Source: Pseudomonas gingeri
GTDB taxonomy: Bacteria > Pseudomonadota > Gammaproteobacteria > Pseudomonadales > Pseudomonadaceae
Assembly (NCBI RefSeq): GCF_013386165.1
Contig: NZ_JACAOS010000003.1
Location: 1,138,369 to 1,202,368, forward strand
DNA: 64,000 nt
Reading direction: 5' to 3'
The notes beneath the pieces were generated by a model, which saw only the letters and a program-made list of their open reading frames with translations, was not told the origin of the DNA and ran no database searches. Below, one piece after another: positions 27,676 to 35,851 of the stretch. The stretch's first letter is position 1. Each line of letters opens with the position of its first letter. The translations under genes and the position numbers were made by a program.

Positions 27676-27769
27676 CTGCCTCTTGTCCCGATCGTCATCC
27701 GCTTGAACGATTCCGTGACTATGCTGGTCAAGTTCTTTCAAGCCCCATGAAACCAAAGGTGACGACGCC

Positions 27770-28837
27770 ATGACCAAGACGTATAGCTACGCGGCCCAAA
27801 ACCCCAAGGATTCACTCAAGCCTTTCACCTTCGAACGTCGCGCCCCCGGTGCCGACGATGTGCAAATCGAGATTCTCTACTGCGGCGTCTGCCACTCCGA
27901 CCTGCACACCGCACGCAATGAATGGCATAACACGCTGTACCCTTCGGTACCGGGGCATGAAATCGTCGGCCGGGTCATGGCCATCGGTGCCAATGTCAGC
28001 AAATTCAAGGTCGGCGACCTGGCCGGTGTCGGCTGCATGGTCGACAGCTGCCAGCACTGTGCGTCCTGCGCCGAAGGCGAAGAGCAATACTGCGAGAAAG
28101 GCTTCACCGGCACCTACAACGGCCCGGTGTTTGGTGGTGAAAACACCTTTGGTGGTTATTCGGACAATATCGTCGTCAAGGAAAAGTTCGTCCTGCGCAT
28201 CTCCCATGGCGACGCCAACCTGGCCGCGGTTGCACCCTTGCTGTGTGCCGGCATCACCACCTATTCGCCGCTGCACCACTGGAAGGTCGGCCCGGGGAAA
28301 AAGGTCGGCGTGGTCGGTCTTGGCGGCCTCGGGCACATGGCGGTAAAAATCGCCCATGCCATGGGCGCGCACGTGGTGCTGTTCACCACCTCGCCGAACA
28401 AGCGCGAAGATGGCCTGCGCCTGGGCGCCGATGAAGTCGTGGTGTCGAAGAACCCGGATGAAATGGCCAAGTTCGCCAACACCCTGGACTTTATCCTCAA
28501 CACCGTGGCCGCGCCCCACAATCTGGACGCCTTCCTCGCCCTGCTCAAACGCGACGGCACCATGACCCTGGTGGGTGCTCCTGACAGCCCGCACCCTTCG
28601 CCTTCGGTGTTCAACCTGATCTTCAAGCGCCGCAGCCTCGCCGGCTCCTTGATCGGCGGTATCCAGGAAACCCAGGACATGCTGGATTTCTGTGCCAAGC
28701 ACGGGCTGGTCTCGGATATCGAGATGATCGACATCCAGGATATCAACGAAGCCTATGGCCGCATGCTCAAGGGCGACGTCAAATACCGCTTCGTGATTGA
28801 CATGAACAGCCTGAAGAAAGAAGCCAACGCGGCCTGA
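27770..28837 (+). CDS. zinc-dependent alcohol dehydrogenase, YahK/cinnamyl-alcohol-dehydrogenase type
   Basis: A 355-residue medium-chain dehydrogenase. Catalytic zinc ligands are Cys41 (GVCHSD) and His63 (PGHEIVG); the structural zinc site is the four cysteines 94, 97, 100 and 108 (CQHCASCAEGEEQYC); the nucleotide site is VGVVGLGGLGHMAVKIA. Family members are NADP(H)-dependent aldehyde reductases with broad substrate range. It stands alone with its own upstream region and no neighbouring regulator. Confidence 0.93.
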   Translation: MTKTYSYAAQNPKDSLKPFTFERRAPGADDVQIEILYCGVCHSDLHTARNEWHNTLYPSVPGHEIVGRVMAIGANVSKFKVGDLAGVGCMVDSCQHCASCAEGEEQYCEKGFTGTYNGPVFGGENTFGGYSDNIVVKEKFVLRISHGDANLAAVAPLLCAGITTYSPLHHWKVGPGKKVGVVGLGGLGHMAVKIAHAMGAHVVLFTTSPNKREDGLRLGADEVVVSKNPDEMAKFANTLDFILNTVAAPHNLDAFLALLKRDGTMTLVGAPDSPHPSPSVFNLIFKRRSLAGSLIGGIQETQDMLDFCAKHGLVSDIEMIDIQDINEAYGRMLKGDVKYRFVIDMNSLKKEANAA

Positions 28838-29038
28838 TCGCCCCCTCCCTCCAGGTCCGTGGGATCGCGCCAGGCGCGCGGTCTTCACGGGCCTCGGCCC
28901 TGCGACTATCCACTCCTGAACCTGCTGAGGTACTGTAGGTCATATCCGCGTGACCCATTGGCGGCTGCAGCTTGCCGATGGCTAAGCAATACCGGGCTGA
29001 ACCGCGAGGTAAAGCCCTACATTCAAGATGAGATCAGA

Positions 29039-29488
29039 ATGCTCAAAAAAGCTATTTTTTGCCTGTCGCTCCTGGCAACGGCCAGTTCCGCCTACGCCAA
29101 CGAAGCCATTGCCTACAAAGACGAGTTCGAGGGCCAATACGTTCAGTGTATTGAAGACAAACTGGACTCGGACTGCTGGAACAAGGTTTTTTCCGGGCAC
29201 TTTGACAACTGGCAATTGAAAGAAAAAGATCTGATCTCCAAAAGCCAGACTGCACTGTCAACCTGGATAGGCAAGCACGACATCTACAAAGTTCATCTTT
29301 CGCCCAAGGAAACCAAAGGTGAAGTGTTTGAAAACCGGGCTTATCTGATTGAGCGTGACGACGGACAGTTGATGGGCCTGCATATCGGTTTCCGGCAGAT
29401 AAAAGGTCAGTGGTACGTCTACGAACTCATGACCGACACGGATGACGCTTTCATCAGAGCCATACTGAACATGCCCAAGATCAAATAA
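29039..29488 (+). CDS. exported hypothetical protein
   Basis: A 149-residue protein with a Sec signal peptide (LKKAIFCLSLLATASSAYA, cleaved after AYA). The mature part is charged, with two cysteines close together (QCIEDKLDSDCW) that may form a disulfide, and ends in TDDAFIRAILNMPKIK. No family is recognised. It lies 22 bases upstream of the DapF-like gene and may be co-transcribed. Base use is more AT-rich than its neighbours. Confidence 0.75.
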   Translation: MLKKAIFCLSLLATASSAYANEAIAYKDEFEGQYVQCIEDKLDSDCWNKVFSGHFDNWQLKEKDLISKSQTALSTWIGKHDIYKVHLSPKETKGEVFENRAYLIERDDGQLMGLHIGFRQIKGQWYVYELMTDTDDAFIRAILNMPKIK

Positions 29489-29510
29489 GGCTGGAAAGAC
29501 AGGACTGCGC

Positions 29511-30359
29511 ATGACCCTGAGCTTCGTGAAGATGCATGCCCACGGCGACGATTTCGTTATTGTCGACCTGCGCGGCAAAGTCGATCCCATCACCCCTGAA
29601 GTCGCCCGTCGCCTGGGTGATCGAAATCGAGGCATCGGCTTCAATCAACTGGCGGTGGTACTGGACTGTGAAGATGCCGCGGCCCGCCTGCTGTTCTGGA
29701 ACCCGGACGGTTCCAGGCTCGACACCTGCGGCAGCGCGACCCGTGGTGTGGCGGACAGGTTGATGCGTGAGGCGAACAGCACTTCAGTGGTGCTCAGGAC
29801 CCAGCGCGGCTTGCTGACCTGTCTGCGCGAGTCGGATCAGCAGGTGTCGGTGGATATGGGCAAGCCGCTGCTGGGTTGGCAGGAGATCCCGCTGGCCGAA
29901 GAGATGGACAGCAATGACTTGCCTCTACCGGGAAACCCCACGGCTTGCAGCATGGGCAATCCGCATTGCACGTTTTTTGTCGAGGATCTGGCAGCCGTTG
30001 ATATCGCGGCTGTCGGGCCGCTGATCGAAACCGATCCGCTCTTCCCCAAAAAGACTAATGTGCATTTCGTCCAGGTCATCGATCGCGGCCATATCCGCCT
30101 GCGGATCTGGGAGCGTGGCGGCGGCATCGCGCTGGGCTCGGGCTCCTGCTGTTGCGGGGCCGTCGTCGGCGGGATTCGCCGTGGCCTGCTGGACGACACC
30201 GTCGAGGTCGAATGTGACGGTGGAACGGTGCAGGTGAAATGGGATGGCGTCGGCGGCGTTATCCTGACCGGGTCGGTGGAACTGATCTGGTCAGGAACCA
30301 TTGCCAGCCATTTTCTGGAGGGCCAGGCCCTGCTACCGACTACCGGAGCCGTGGTCTGA
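29511..30359 (+). CDS. DapF-fold epimerase/isomerase paralogue with altered active site
   Basis: A 282-residue protein with the two-domain diaminopimelate epimerase fold. The first catalytic cysteine is present (Cys73 in NPDGSRLDTCGS). In place of the second, the canonical ERGxGxTxACGTGA reads ERGGGIALGSGSCCCGAV, so Ser210 aligns with the catalytic Cys217 of E. coli DapF. The GNDF motif that binds the substrate reads HGDDF, while Asn64-, Asn190- and Glu208-Arg209-equivalents remain. This is probably a dapF paralogue with another substrate or a dehydratase-like reaction, not the lysine/cell-wall enzyme. It converges on a TetR gene 5 bases away. Confidence 0.8.
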   Translation: MTLSFVKMHAHGDDFVIVDLRGKVDPITPEVARRLGDRNRGIGFNQLAVVLDCEDAAARLLFWNPDGSRLDTCGSATRGVADRLMREANSTSVVLRTQRGLLTCLRESDQQVSVDMGKPLLGWQEIPLAEEMDSNDLPLPGNPTACSMGNPHCTFFVEDLAAVDIAAVGPLIETDPLFPKKTNVHFVQVIDRGHIRLRIWERGGGIALGSGSCCCGAVVGGIRRGLLDDTVEVECDGGTVQVKWDGVGGVILTGSVELIWSGTIASHFLEGQALLPTTGAVV

Positions 30360-30364
30360 CCCCT

Positions 30365-30976
30365 TCATCTGCCCAGGCGTTTCTTGACCATTCGCAGCAG
30401 GTGTTCCGCCACATCACTCACACCGTTGTTCTGGGCCACGACCTGGGCGCCTTCGAGCAGGAAGGTCAGTTCCCGGGCAGTCTCCTGCGCATCCTGTAAC
30501 CGCGCCTCGCGGCAGAGGTCAGCCAGCCGCTGGAACTGGCGTTGCTTGTGCGCCTCGATCAGCTGTCGCGCCGGGTGCCCCGGGTCAGCCAGTTCGGCCA
30601 GGCTGTTGGTGAACGGACAACCCCGGTAGCCCGACTGGGTCAGATCCTGCGCAATGAATTGCGTAAAACCGAGCAACTGCCGAATCGGCTCCCCTGGGCA
30701 TTGCGCCGCCAGTTCGTCCAGCACTTCGCTGTAATGCTCAGTCAACAAGCGCAACCACTCCAGCACCAGCACATCCTTGGTCTCGAAATGTCGGTACAGG
30801 GTCATCTTGGTCGAACCGGCCTGGGCGGCGATGGCGTCCACTGTCACCCGGGCGATGCCCTGTTCGGCGAACAATGCTTGTGCAGCGTCAAGGATCCGTT
30901 CACGCGGCGGCAACTGCGCAACGCGCTCAGGGCGGACAGGCTTTTCCACGGGGCAAAGGTCTCCAGGCAATTTCAC
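30365..30976 (-). CDS. TetR family repressor
   Basis: A 203-residue TetR regulator: DNA-binding part at residues 25-70 (ILDAAQALFAEQGIARVTVDAIAAQAGSTKMTLYRHFETKDVL) and ligand domain with the GYRGCPFTNSLAE stretch seen in one subgroup. It diverges from the amidase gene; two perfect 14-base palindromes lie between the genes. Confidence 0.9.
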   Translation of the reverse strand: MKLPGDLCPVEKPVRPERVAQLPPRERILDAAQALFAEQGIARVTVDAIAAQAGSTKMTLYRHFETKDVLVLEWLRLLTEHYSEVLDELAAQCPGEPIRQLLGFTQFIAQDLTQSGYRGCPFTNSLAELADPGHPARQLIEAHKQRQFQRLADLCREARLQDAQETARELTFLLEGAQVVAQNNGVSDVAEHLLRMVKKRLGR

Positions 30977-31002
30977 ATTCTGCTTGACATCAATACTACA
31001 GA

Positions 31003-31036
31003 GTATCGCATGATACTAACAAGTATCGTTCGATAC
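31003..31036. promoter_or_regulatory. two TetR-type palindromes upstream of the amidase
   Basis: GTATCGCATGATAC (31003-31016; arms GTATC/GATAC) and GTATCGTTCGATAC (31023-31036; arms GTATCG/CGATAC) lie 20 bases apart, two helical turns. A TTGACA hexamer is at 30984-30989. This fits repression by the divergent TetR. Confidence 0.8.
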
Positions 31037-31071
31037 CCATGAGTATTGATTGCCTGCTATTGGAGATAACC

Positions 31072-32508
31072 ATGACCCCTTTTGAATACGCCGAACAGGA
31101 TGCTGTCGGCCTTGCCCAGTTGCTCGACCAGCGTCAGGTCAGCCACGCCGAGGTGCGGAGCGCCGCGTTGTCGGCCATCAGCGCCGTCAATCCGCAGATC
31201 AACGCGGTGATCGAGGTCTGGGAAGATGAACCACCAGCCCTGCCGGGACCTTTTCAAGGCGTGCCGATACTGCTCAAGGACCTGGGCCTGAGCGCACGTC
31301 ATCGTCGTAATGAACTGGGCAGTCGCCTGGCGCAAGGCTGCATCGCCGACGCCGACTCCGAGTTGATGACCCGCTTGCGCCACGCTGGCCTGCTGCCCCT
31401 GGGGCGCACCACGACACCGGAACTGGCCGCCAGCACCACCACCGAAAACCGTGTCGACGGCCCTACCCGCAACCCCTGGAACCTGGATCGCAGCGCGGGT
31501 GGCTCCAGTGGCGGGTCGGCGGCTGCGGTTGCCGCTGGCCTGGTGCCCGTCGCCCATGCTACGGATGGCGGTGGCTCCATTCGCGTACCTGCCGCCTCGT
31601 GCGGCCTGTTTGGTCTCAAGCCCAGCCGTGGGCGCTTGCCCATGGGCCCGGCCGTGGACGAGGTGTGGGCGGGACTGGCGGTGCACGGCGTGCTGAGCCG
31701 CACGGTGCGCGACACAGCGGCCTTGCTGGACTGCCTGCACGGACCCGCCGCAGGCGACCCCTTCCATATCGCCGCACCGCTCGGTGCCTATGGGTCTTTA
31801 CTCGGCAGCGAGCCGGGTCGCCTGCGTATCGCCGTGCAACACCAGGCCTTGAACGGCCAATTGATCGCGCCGGCGGTGAGCATCGCCTTGAACCAGGTGT
31901 GCAAGGTCCTGGAAAACCTCGGCCATCAGGTCGACCCCGTGGCGGCCGATATCGGCCTGAGCTGGGAGGCCTTCGTCGAACTCAACGCACGCTTCTGGTC
32001 CAGCAACACCGCCGCCTGGATCGACGCCATTGCCAGCGCGACCGGTCGCCCTATCGACGGCAGTACCCTGGAGCCCGCCACCCTGGCACTGTACCGCATG
32101 GGGCAGGAGTTGAGCGCGACGCAACTGCTCGGCGCCATGCATGAACGCAACCTGGTCACTCGACAGATGGGCCGGCTGTTCAACGACTACGACGTGCTGC
32201 TGACACCCACCTTGCCGCAGGTCGCGCCCTTGATTGGCGACTACAACGCAGGCGAAGAAGCACTGGATGGCCGCCAGTGGATGGCGCGGGTGTTCAACCA
32301 CTCGCCGTTCACCGCCGTGTTCAACGTCAGCGGCGGCCCCGCCATGTCCCTGCCCCTGGCCCATGACCCGGCAAGCGGCCTGCCCATTGGCCTGCAGTTC
32401 GGAGCGGATTACGGCCGCGAAGATCGGCTGTTGCAGTTGGCGGCACAACTGGAGCGCGAGCTGCCTTGGCAAGGCCGACGGCCGGCTGTGTGGGCGGGCA
32501 ACCGCTAA
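31072..32508 (+). CDS. amidase signature family hydrolase
   Basis: A 478-residue amidase-signature enzyme. The catalytic triad regions are the lysine in VPILLKDLG and the serines in RSAGGSSGGSAAAVAAG, followed by DGGGSIRVPAASCGLFGLKPSRG. These hydrolyse carboxamides or related bonds. The TetR gene and twin palindromes directly upstream suggest induction by a specific amide or breakdown product. Start MTPFEYAEQDA at 31072 is chosen over an upstream ATG because of fit with family N-termini. It ends near a REP pair. Confidence 0.9.
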   Translation: MTPFEYAEQDAVGLAQLLDQRQVSHAEVRSAALSAISAVNPQINAVIEVWEDEPPALPGPFQGVPILLKDLGLSARHRRNELGSRLAQGCIADADSELMTRLRHAGLLPLGRTTTPELAASTTTENRVDGPTRNPWNLDRSAGGSSGGSAAAVAAGLVPVAHATDGGGSIRVPAASCGLFGLKPSRGRLPMGPAVDEVWAGLAVHGVLSRTVRDTAALLDCLHGPAAGDPFHIAAPLGAYGSLLGSEPGRLRIAVQHQALNGQLIAPAVSIALNQVCKVLENLGHQVDPVAADIGLSWEAFVELNARFWSSNTAAWIDAIASATGRPIDGSTLEPATLALYRMGQELSATQLLGAMHERNLVTRQMGRLFNDYDVLLTPTLPQVAPLIGDYNAGEEALDGRQWMARVFNHSPFTAVFNVSGGPAMSLPLAHDPASGLPIGLQFGADYGREDRLLQLAAQLERELPWQGRRPAVWAGNR

Positions 32509-32598
32509 GCGCCCGCACCTTGCGGCTCGCTGAGAACGACGATGGACTGGCCGCCCAAAACAAAAAAAGCACACGATGCAACGCCAGTCAGTTGGCCC

Positions 32599-32703
32599 CT
32601 TGTAGGAGCGAGCTTGCTCGCGATGGATCTGAGAGCGCCGCATTCACCCAGCAAACGCGGCGTTATCGTTAACGTCCATCGCGAGCAAGCTCGCTCCTAC
32701 AAG
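32599..32703. repeat. REP pair with perfect 29-base inverted arms
   Basis: A 29-base arm at 32599-32627 (starts CTTGTAGGAGCGAGCTTGCT) is repeated exactly in reverse at 32675-32703, separated by 47 bases. Both gene ends here (amidase and OsmC-YcaO) are convergent, so the element can stop transcription from both sides. Confidence 0.9.
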
Positions 32704-32759
32704 AGTCGCATTCGCCTAACTGACTGGCATTACCTGAGGTGCTTATTTTGTGAGAGCTA

Positions 32760-34964
32760 TTAACGGGTTGAAGCCACCAGATTGGCCCGCGCAGCGTGCA
32801 GTTTCTTATAGCTGTCGATCAGCCGCTGATGCCTGTCGAGTCCTTCCAGCTTCATGCTCGTAGGCGTCAGGCCATAGAACCGCACACTACCCTCAACGGA
32901 GCCAATGACGGCATCCATCCGCGGATTGCCAAACATCCGGCGGAAATTGACCTCGTAATCGCCCAGATCCAGGTCCTCGTCCAGTTGCACCTCCAGTACC
33001 ACATTCAACGCCTGGTAGAACAATCCGCGCTCAACCGTGTTGTCGTTGTACTGCAGGAAGGCCTCCACCAGATCCTTCGCCTCTTCGAACTTCTTCAAGG
33101 CGACATAAATCAGCAGCTTCAACTCCAGGATCGTCAACTGACCCCAGGCGGTGTTGTCGTCAAATTCGATGCCGATCAAGGTGGTGATGTCGGTGTAATC
33201 ATCCAGCTCGCTTTCTTCCAGACGCTTGACCAGCGCTTTCAGGCCCTTATTGTCCAGGCTGTGCAGGTTCAGGATATCGGCGCGGAAAAACAGGGCCTTG
33301 TTGGTGTTGTCCCAGATCAGGTCGTCCACCGGATAGATTTCCGAGTAGTCCGGCACCAGGATGCGACAGGCCGTGGCACCGATATGCTCGTACACAGCCA
33401 TGTACACTTCCTTGCCCATGCCTTCGAGAATGCCGAACAAGGTGGCGGCTTCCTCGGCATTGGAGTTCTCACCCTGGCCGGAGAAATCCCACTCGACAAA
33501 TTCGAAGTCCGATTTCGCACTGAAGAAACGCCACGACACCACACCGCTGGAGTCGATGAAGTGCTCGACAAAGTTGTTCGGTTCCATCACCGCGTGACCT
33601 TCAAAGGTCGGCGCAGGCAGATCGTTGAGGCCTTCGAAACTGCGGCCCTGGAGCAACTCCGTGAGGCTGCGTTCCAGCGCCACCTCAAGGCTTGGGTGCG
33701 CGCCGAACGACGCAAACACGCCACCGGTACGCGGGTTCATCAAGGTGACGCACATCACCGGGAACTCCCCGCCCAGCGACGCGTCCTTCACCAGCACCGG
33801 AAAGCCCTGCTCTTCCAGGCCCTGGATACCGGCCAGGATGCCGGGGTATTTCGCCAGCACGGCCTGGGGCACATCCGGCAGGGCCATTTCGCCTTCGAGG
33901 ATTTCGCGTTTTACCGCACGTTCGAAGATTTCCGACAGGCACTGCACCTGCGCCTCGGCCAGCGTATTACCGGCGCTCATGCCGTTGCTGAGGAACAGGT
34001 TCTCGATCAGGTTGGACGGGAAATACACCACCTCGCCGTCCGACTGGCGCACGTAGGGCAGCGAGCAGATGCCGCGCTCTTCGTTGCCGGAGTTGGTGTC
34101 GTAGAGGTGCGAGCCGCGCAGCTCGCCATCGCGGTTGTAGATCGCCAGGCAGTGCTCGTCGAGAATCTCGCTTGGCAGCTCATCCTTGTCGCCAGGCTGG
34201 AACCAGCGCTCGTCCGGGTAGTGCACGAACGTCGCGTTGGCGAGGTCTTCGCCCCAGAACTGATCGTTGTAGAAAAAATTGCAGTTCAGCCGTTCGATAA
34301 ACTCGCCCAGCGCCGAGGCCAGCGCGCCCTCTTTGGTCGATCCCTTGCCATTGGTAAAACACATCGGCGAATGGGCATCGCGGATATGCAGCGACCACAC
34401 ATTGGGAACGATATTGCGCCACGAAGCGATTTCGATCTTCATGCCCAGGCCGGCCAAAATGCCTGACATATTGGCGATGGTTTGTTCCAGCGGCAGGTCC
34501 TTGCCCGCAATGTAGGTGGCCGCGTCCGCAGCCGAACTCGGCATCAGCAACGCCTGGGCATCGGCATCCAGGTTTTCCACTTCCTCGATGACAAACTCCG
34601 GCCCCGCCTGCACCACCTTCTTGACCGTGCAACGGTCGATGGAACGCAAGATACCTTGGCGGTCTTTGGCGGAGATATCCGCCGGCAACTCGACCTGAAT
34701 CTTGAAAATCTGGTTGTAGCGGTTTTCCGGATCAACAATATTATTCTGTGACAGGCGAATATTGTCAGTGGGAATATTACGAGTTTCGCAGTACAACTTT
34801 ACAAAGTAAGCCGCACACAAAGCCGACGAAGCCAGGAAGTAATCGAACGGACCCGGTGCCGAACCATCGCCTTTATAGCGGATCGGTTGGTCGGCCACCA
34901 CCGTGAAGTCATCGAACTTGGCTTCAAGCCGAAGGTTGTCGAGAAAATTAACCTTGATTTCCAT
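32760..34964 (-). CDS. OsmC domain/YcaO domain fusion protein
   Basis: A 734-residue fusion. Residues 1-135 form an OsmC-like domain with the paired cysteines of that fold (Cys50 in SSALCAAYF, Cys112 in SIDRCTVKK). Residues about 165-560 are a YcaO domain (TNGKGSTKEGALASALGEFIERLNC; later GMSAGNTLAEAQVQCLSEIFER), and the C-terminal part is a helical domain as in E. coli YcaO. YcaO proteins use ATP to activate amide backbones; the E. coli one helps RimO methylthiolate ribosomal protein S12. No peptide precursor gene is adjacent, so an accessory or RimO-linked role is more likely than a bacteriocin. Confidence 0.9.
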   Translation of the reverse strand: MEIKVNFLDNLRLEAKFDDFTVVADQPIRYKGDGSAPGPFDYFLASSALCAAYFVKLYCETRNIPTDNIRLSQNNIVDPENRYNQIFKIQVELPADISAKDRQGILRSIDRCTVKKVVQAGPEFVIEEVENLDADAQALLMPSSAADAATYIAGKDLPLEQTIANMSGILAGLGMKIEIASWRNIVPNVWSLHIRDAHSPMCFTNGKGSTKEGALASALGEFIERLNCNFFYNDQFWGEDLANATFVHYPDERWFQPGDKDELPSEILDEHCLAIYNRDGELRGSHLYDTNSGNEERGICSLPYVRQSDGEVVYFPSNLIENLFLSNGMSAGNTLAEAQVQCLSEIFERAVKREILEGEMALPDVPQAVLAKYPGILAGIQGLEEQGFPVLVKDASLGGEFPVMCVTLMNPRTGGVFASFGAHPSLEVALERSLTELLQGRSFEGLNDLPAPTFEGHAVMEPNNFVEHFIDSSGVVSWRFFSAKSDFEFVEWDFSGQGENSNAEEAATLFGILEGMGKEVYMAVYEHIGATACRILVPDYSEIYPVDDLIWDNTNKALFFRADILNLHSLDNKGLKALVKRLEESELDDYTDITTLIGIEFDDNTAWGQLTILELKLLIYVALKKFEEAKDLVEAFLQYNDNTVERGLFYQALNVVLEVQLDEDLDLGDYEVNFRRMFGNPRMDAVIGSVEGSVRFYGLTPTSMKLEGLDRHQRLIDSYKKLHAARANLVASTR

Positions 34965-35326
34965 GCGGGATTACCAGAATAAAGAGCCAAACGAATGGCC
35001 GCCATTATCCGGTTTTTCAGCCGGAAGTCTTGTGCTTTCAGCCTTCGCGGCTGACCGGTCCCAGGCTATCTGTGCGCCGCAACCCATGCTCCTGGCGGCT
35101 GCCCGGCAGCGAACCCCGTGTTTAGGCGGGTTTCAGGCCATAAAAATCCAGCGCCATGGGTGGATAAACCTCACGCCAGGCAGAAGTAGCCCCCGGGTTG
35201 CCCATATCAGCTATAGCCCAAGGGCCGCCTCCCCCGGCAAAAAATATTGATTCTCCAAGTTGGGCTGATAACATCCGACGCACATGGATTCAAGCCAGAA
35301 TAGTTCAAGCAAGGAAAGACGTTCCA
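34965..35326. other. 362-base intergenic region with several hairpins, no gene seen
   Basis: The region separates the divergent OsmC-YcaO and acetyltransferase genes. Near the YcaO end are CCGG-N8-CCGG and TTCAGCC-N5-GGCTGA hairpins, and a longer GC-rich part follows (35060-35140). No open frame has a ribosome site and no known riboswitch class was recognised. It could hold a structured leader or small RNA. Confidence 0.4.
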
Positions 35327-35827
35327 ATGAAAACATTCAGCATTCGCAAACTCGAAAACACTGACATTGAAGCGTTACTGGCATTCGAAATCCATAACCG
35401 TGAATGGTTCGAATCTCACATTGATGCGCGTGCCGCTTCCTTCTACTCATTACAGGGCGTGGCCGAACATATCGAAGGCTATTTGTCAGACTTCGCTATC
35501 GGGGCCTGGCACCCCTTTGTTATCGAAGACTCCAGCGCGGGAATAGTCGGCCGGGCAAACTTGAAGAGCATCAACTCTCCGCTGGGAGCTGCAGAAGTCG
35601 GTTATCGGATTGATCAGCGCTTTTGCGGCCAGGGACTCGCTACGCTGGCCGTCAGGCATCTCATCCAGGAAGCCCGGGCACACTGGGGCCTTACAGAACT
35701 GTTTGCCCATGTCTACAAGAGCAATACCGGATCAAGAAAAGTGCTTGATCGCTGTGGGTTCCTGGCTGAGCAGGAGTCCTTGACGGACGAAACGAAGGAC
35801 GAATGTCGATTCGTCCTTTCACTCTAG
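35327..35827 (+). CDS. GNAT family N-acetyltransferase (RimJ/RimL-like)
   Basis: A 166-residue acetyltransferase with the acetyl-CoA loop in YRIDQRFCGQGLATLAVRHLI and the C-terminal VYKSNTGSRKVLDRCGF typical of RimJ/RimL-type GNATs. Start MKTFSIRKLEN at 35327 has an AAGGAAAG site. Its acceptor may be a protein N-terminus or a small amine; nothing in the context decides this. Confidence 0.88.
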   Translation: MKTFSIRKLENTDIEALLAFEIHNREWFESHIDARAASFYSLQGVAEHIEGYLSDFAIGAWHPFVIEDSSAGIVGRANLKSINSPLGAAEVGYRIDQRFCGQGLATLAVRHLIQEARAHWGLTELFAHVYKSNTGSRKVLDRCGFLAEQESLTDETKDECRFVLSL

Positions 35828-35851
35828 AAAGAGGCTTTGGCGTGGGCATGG

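Noticed and set aside
28838..29038. Possible small gene between the alcohol dehydrogenase and exported protein
   Set aside because: An in-frame extension of the exported protein exists here but lacks a ribosome site, and the signal peptide begins at 29039.
32760..34964. YcaO gene taken as a thiazole/oxazole bacteriocin cluster
   Set aside because: No precursor peptide, dehydrogenase, E1-like or export gene is nearby; the OsmC fusion form is a stand-alone housekeeping-type protein in Pseudomonas.
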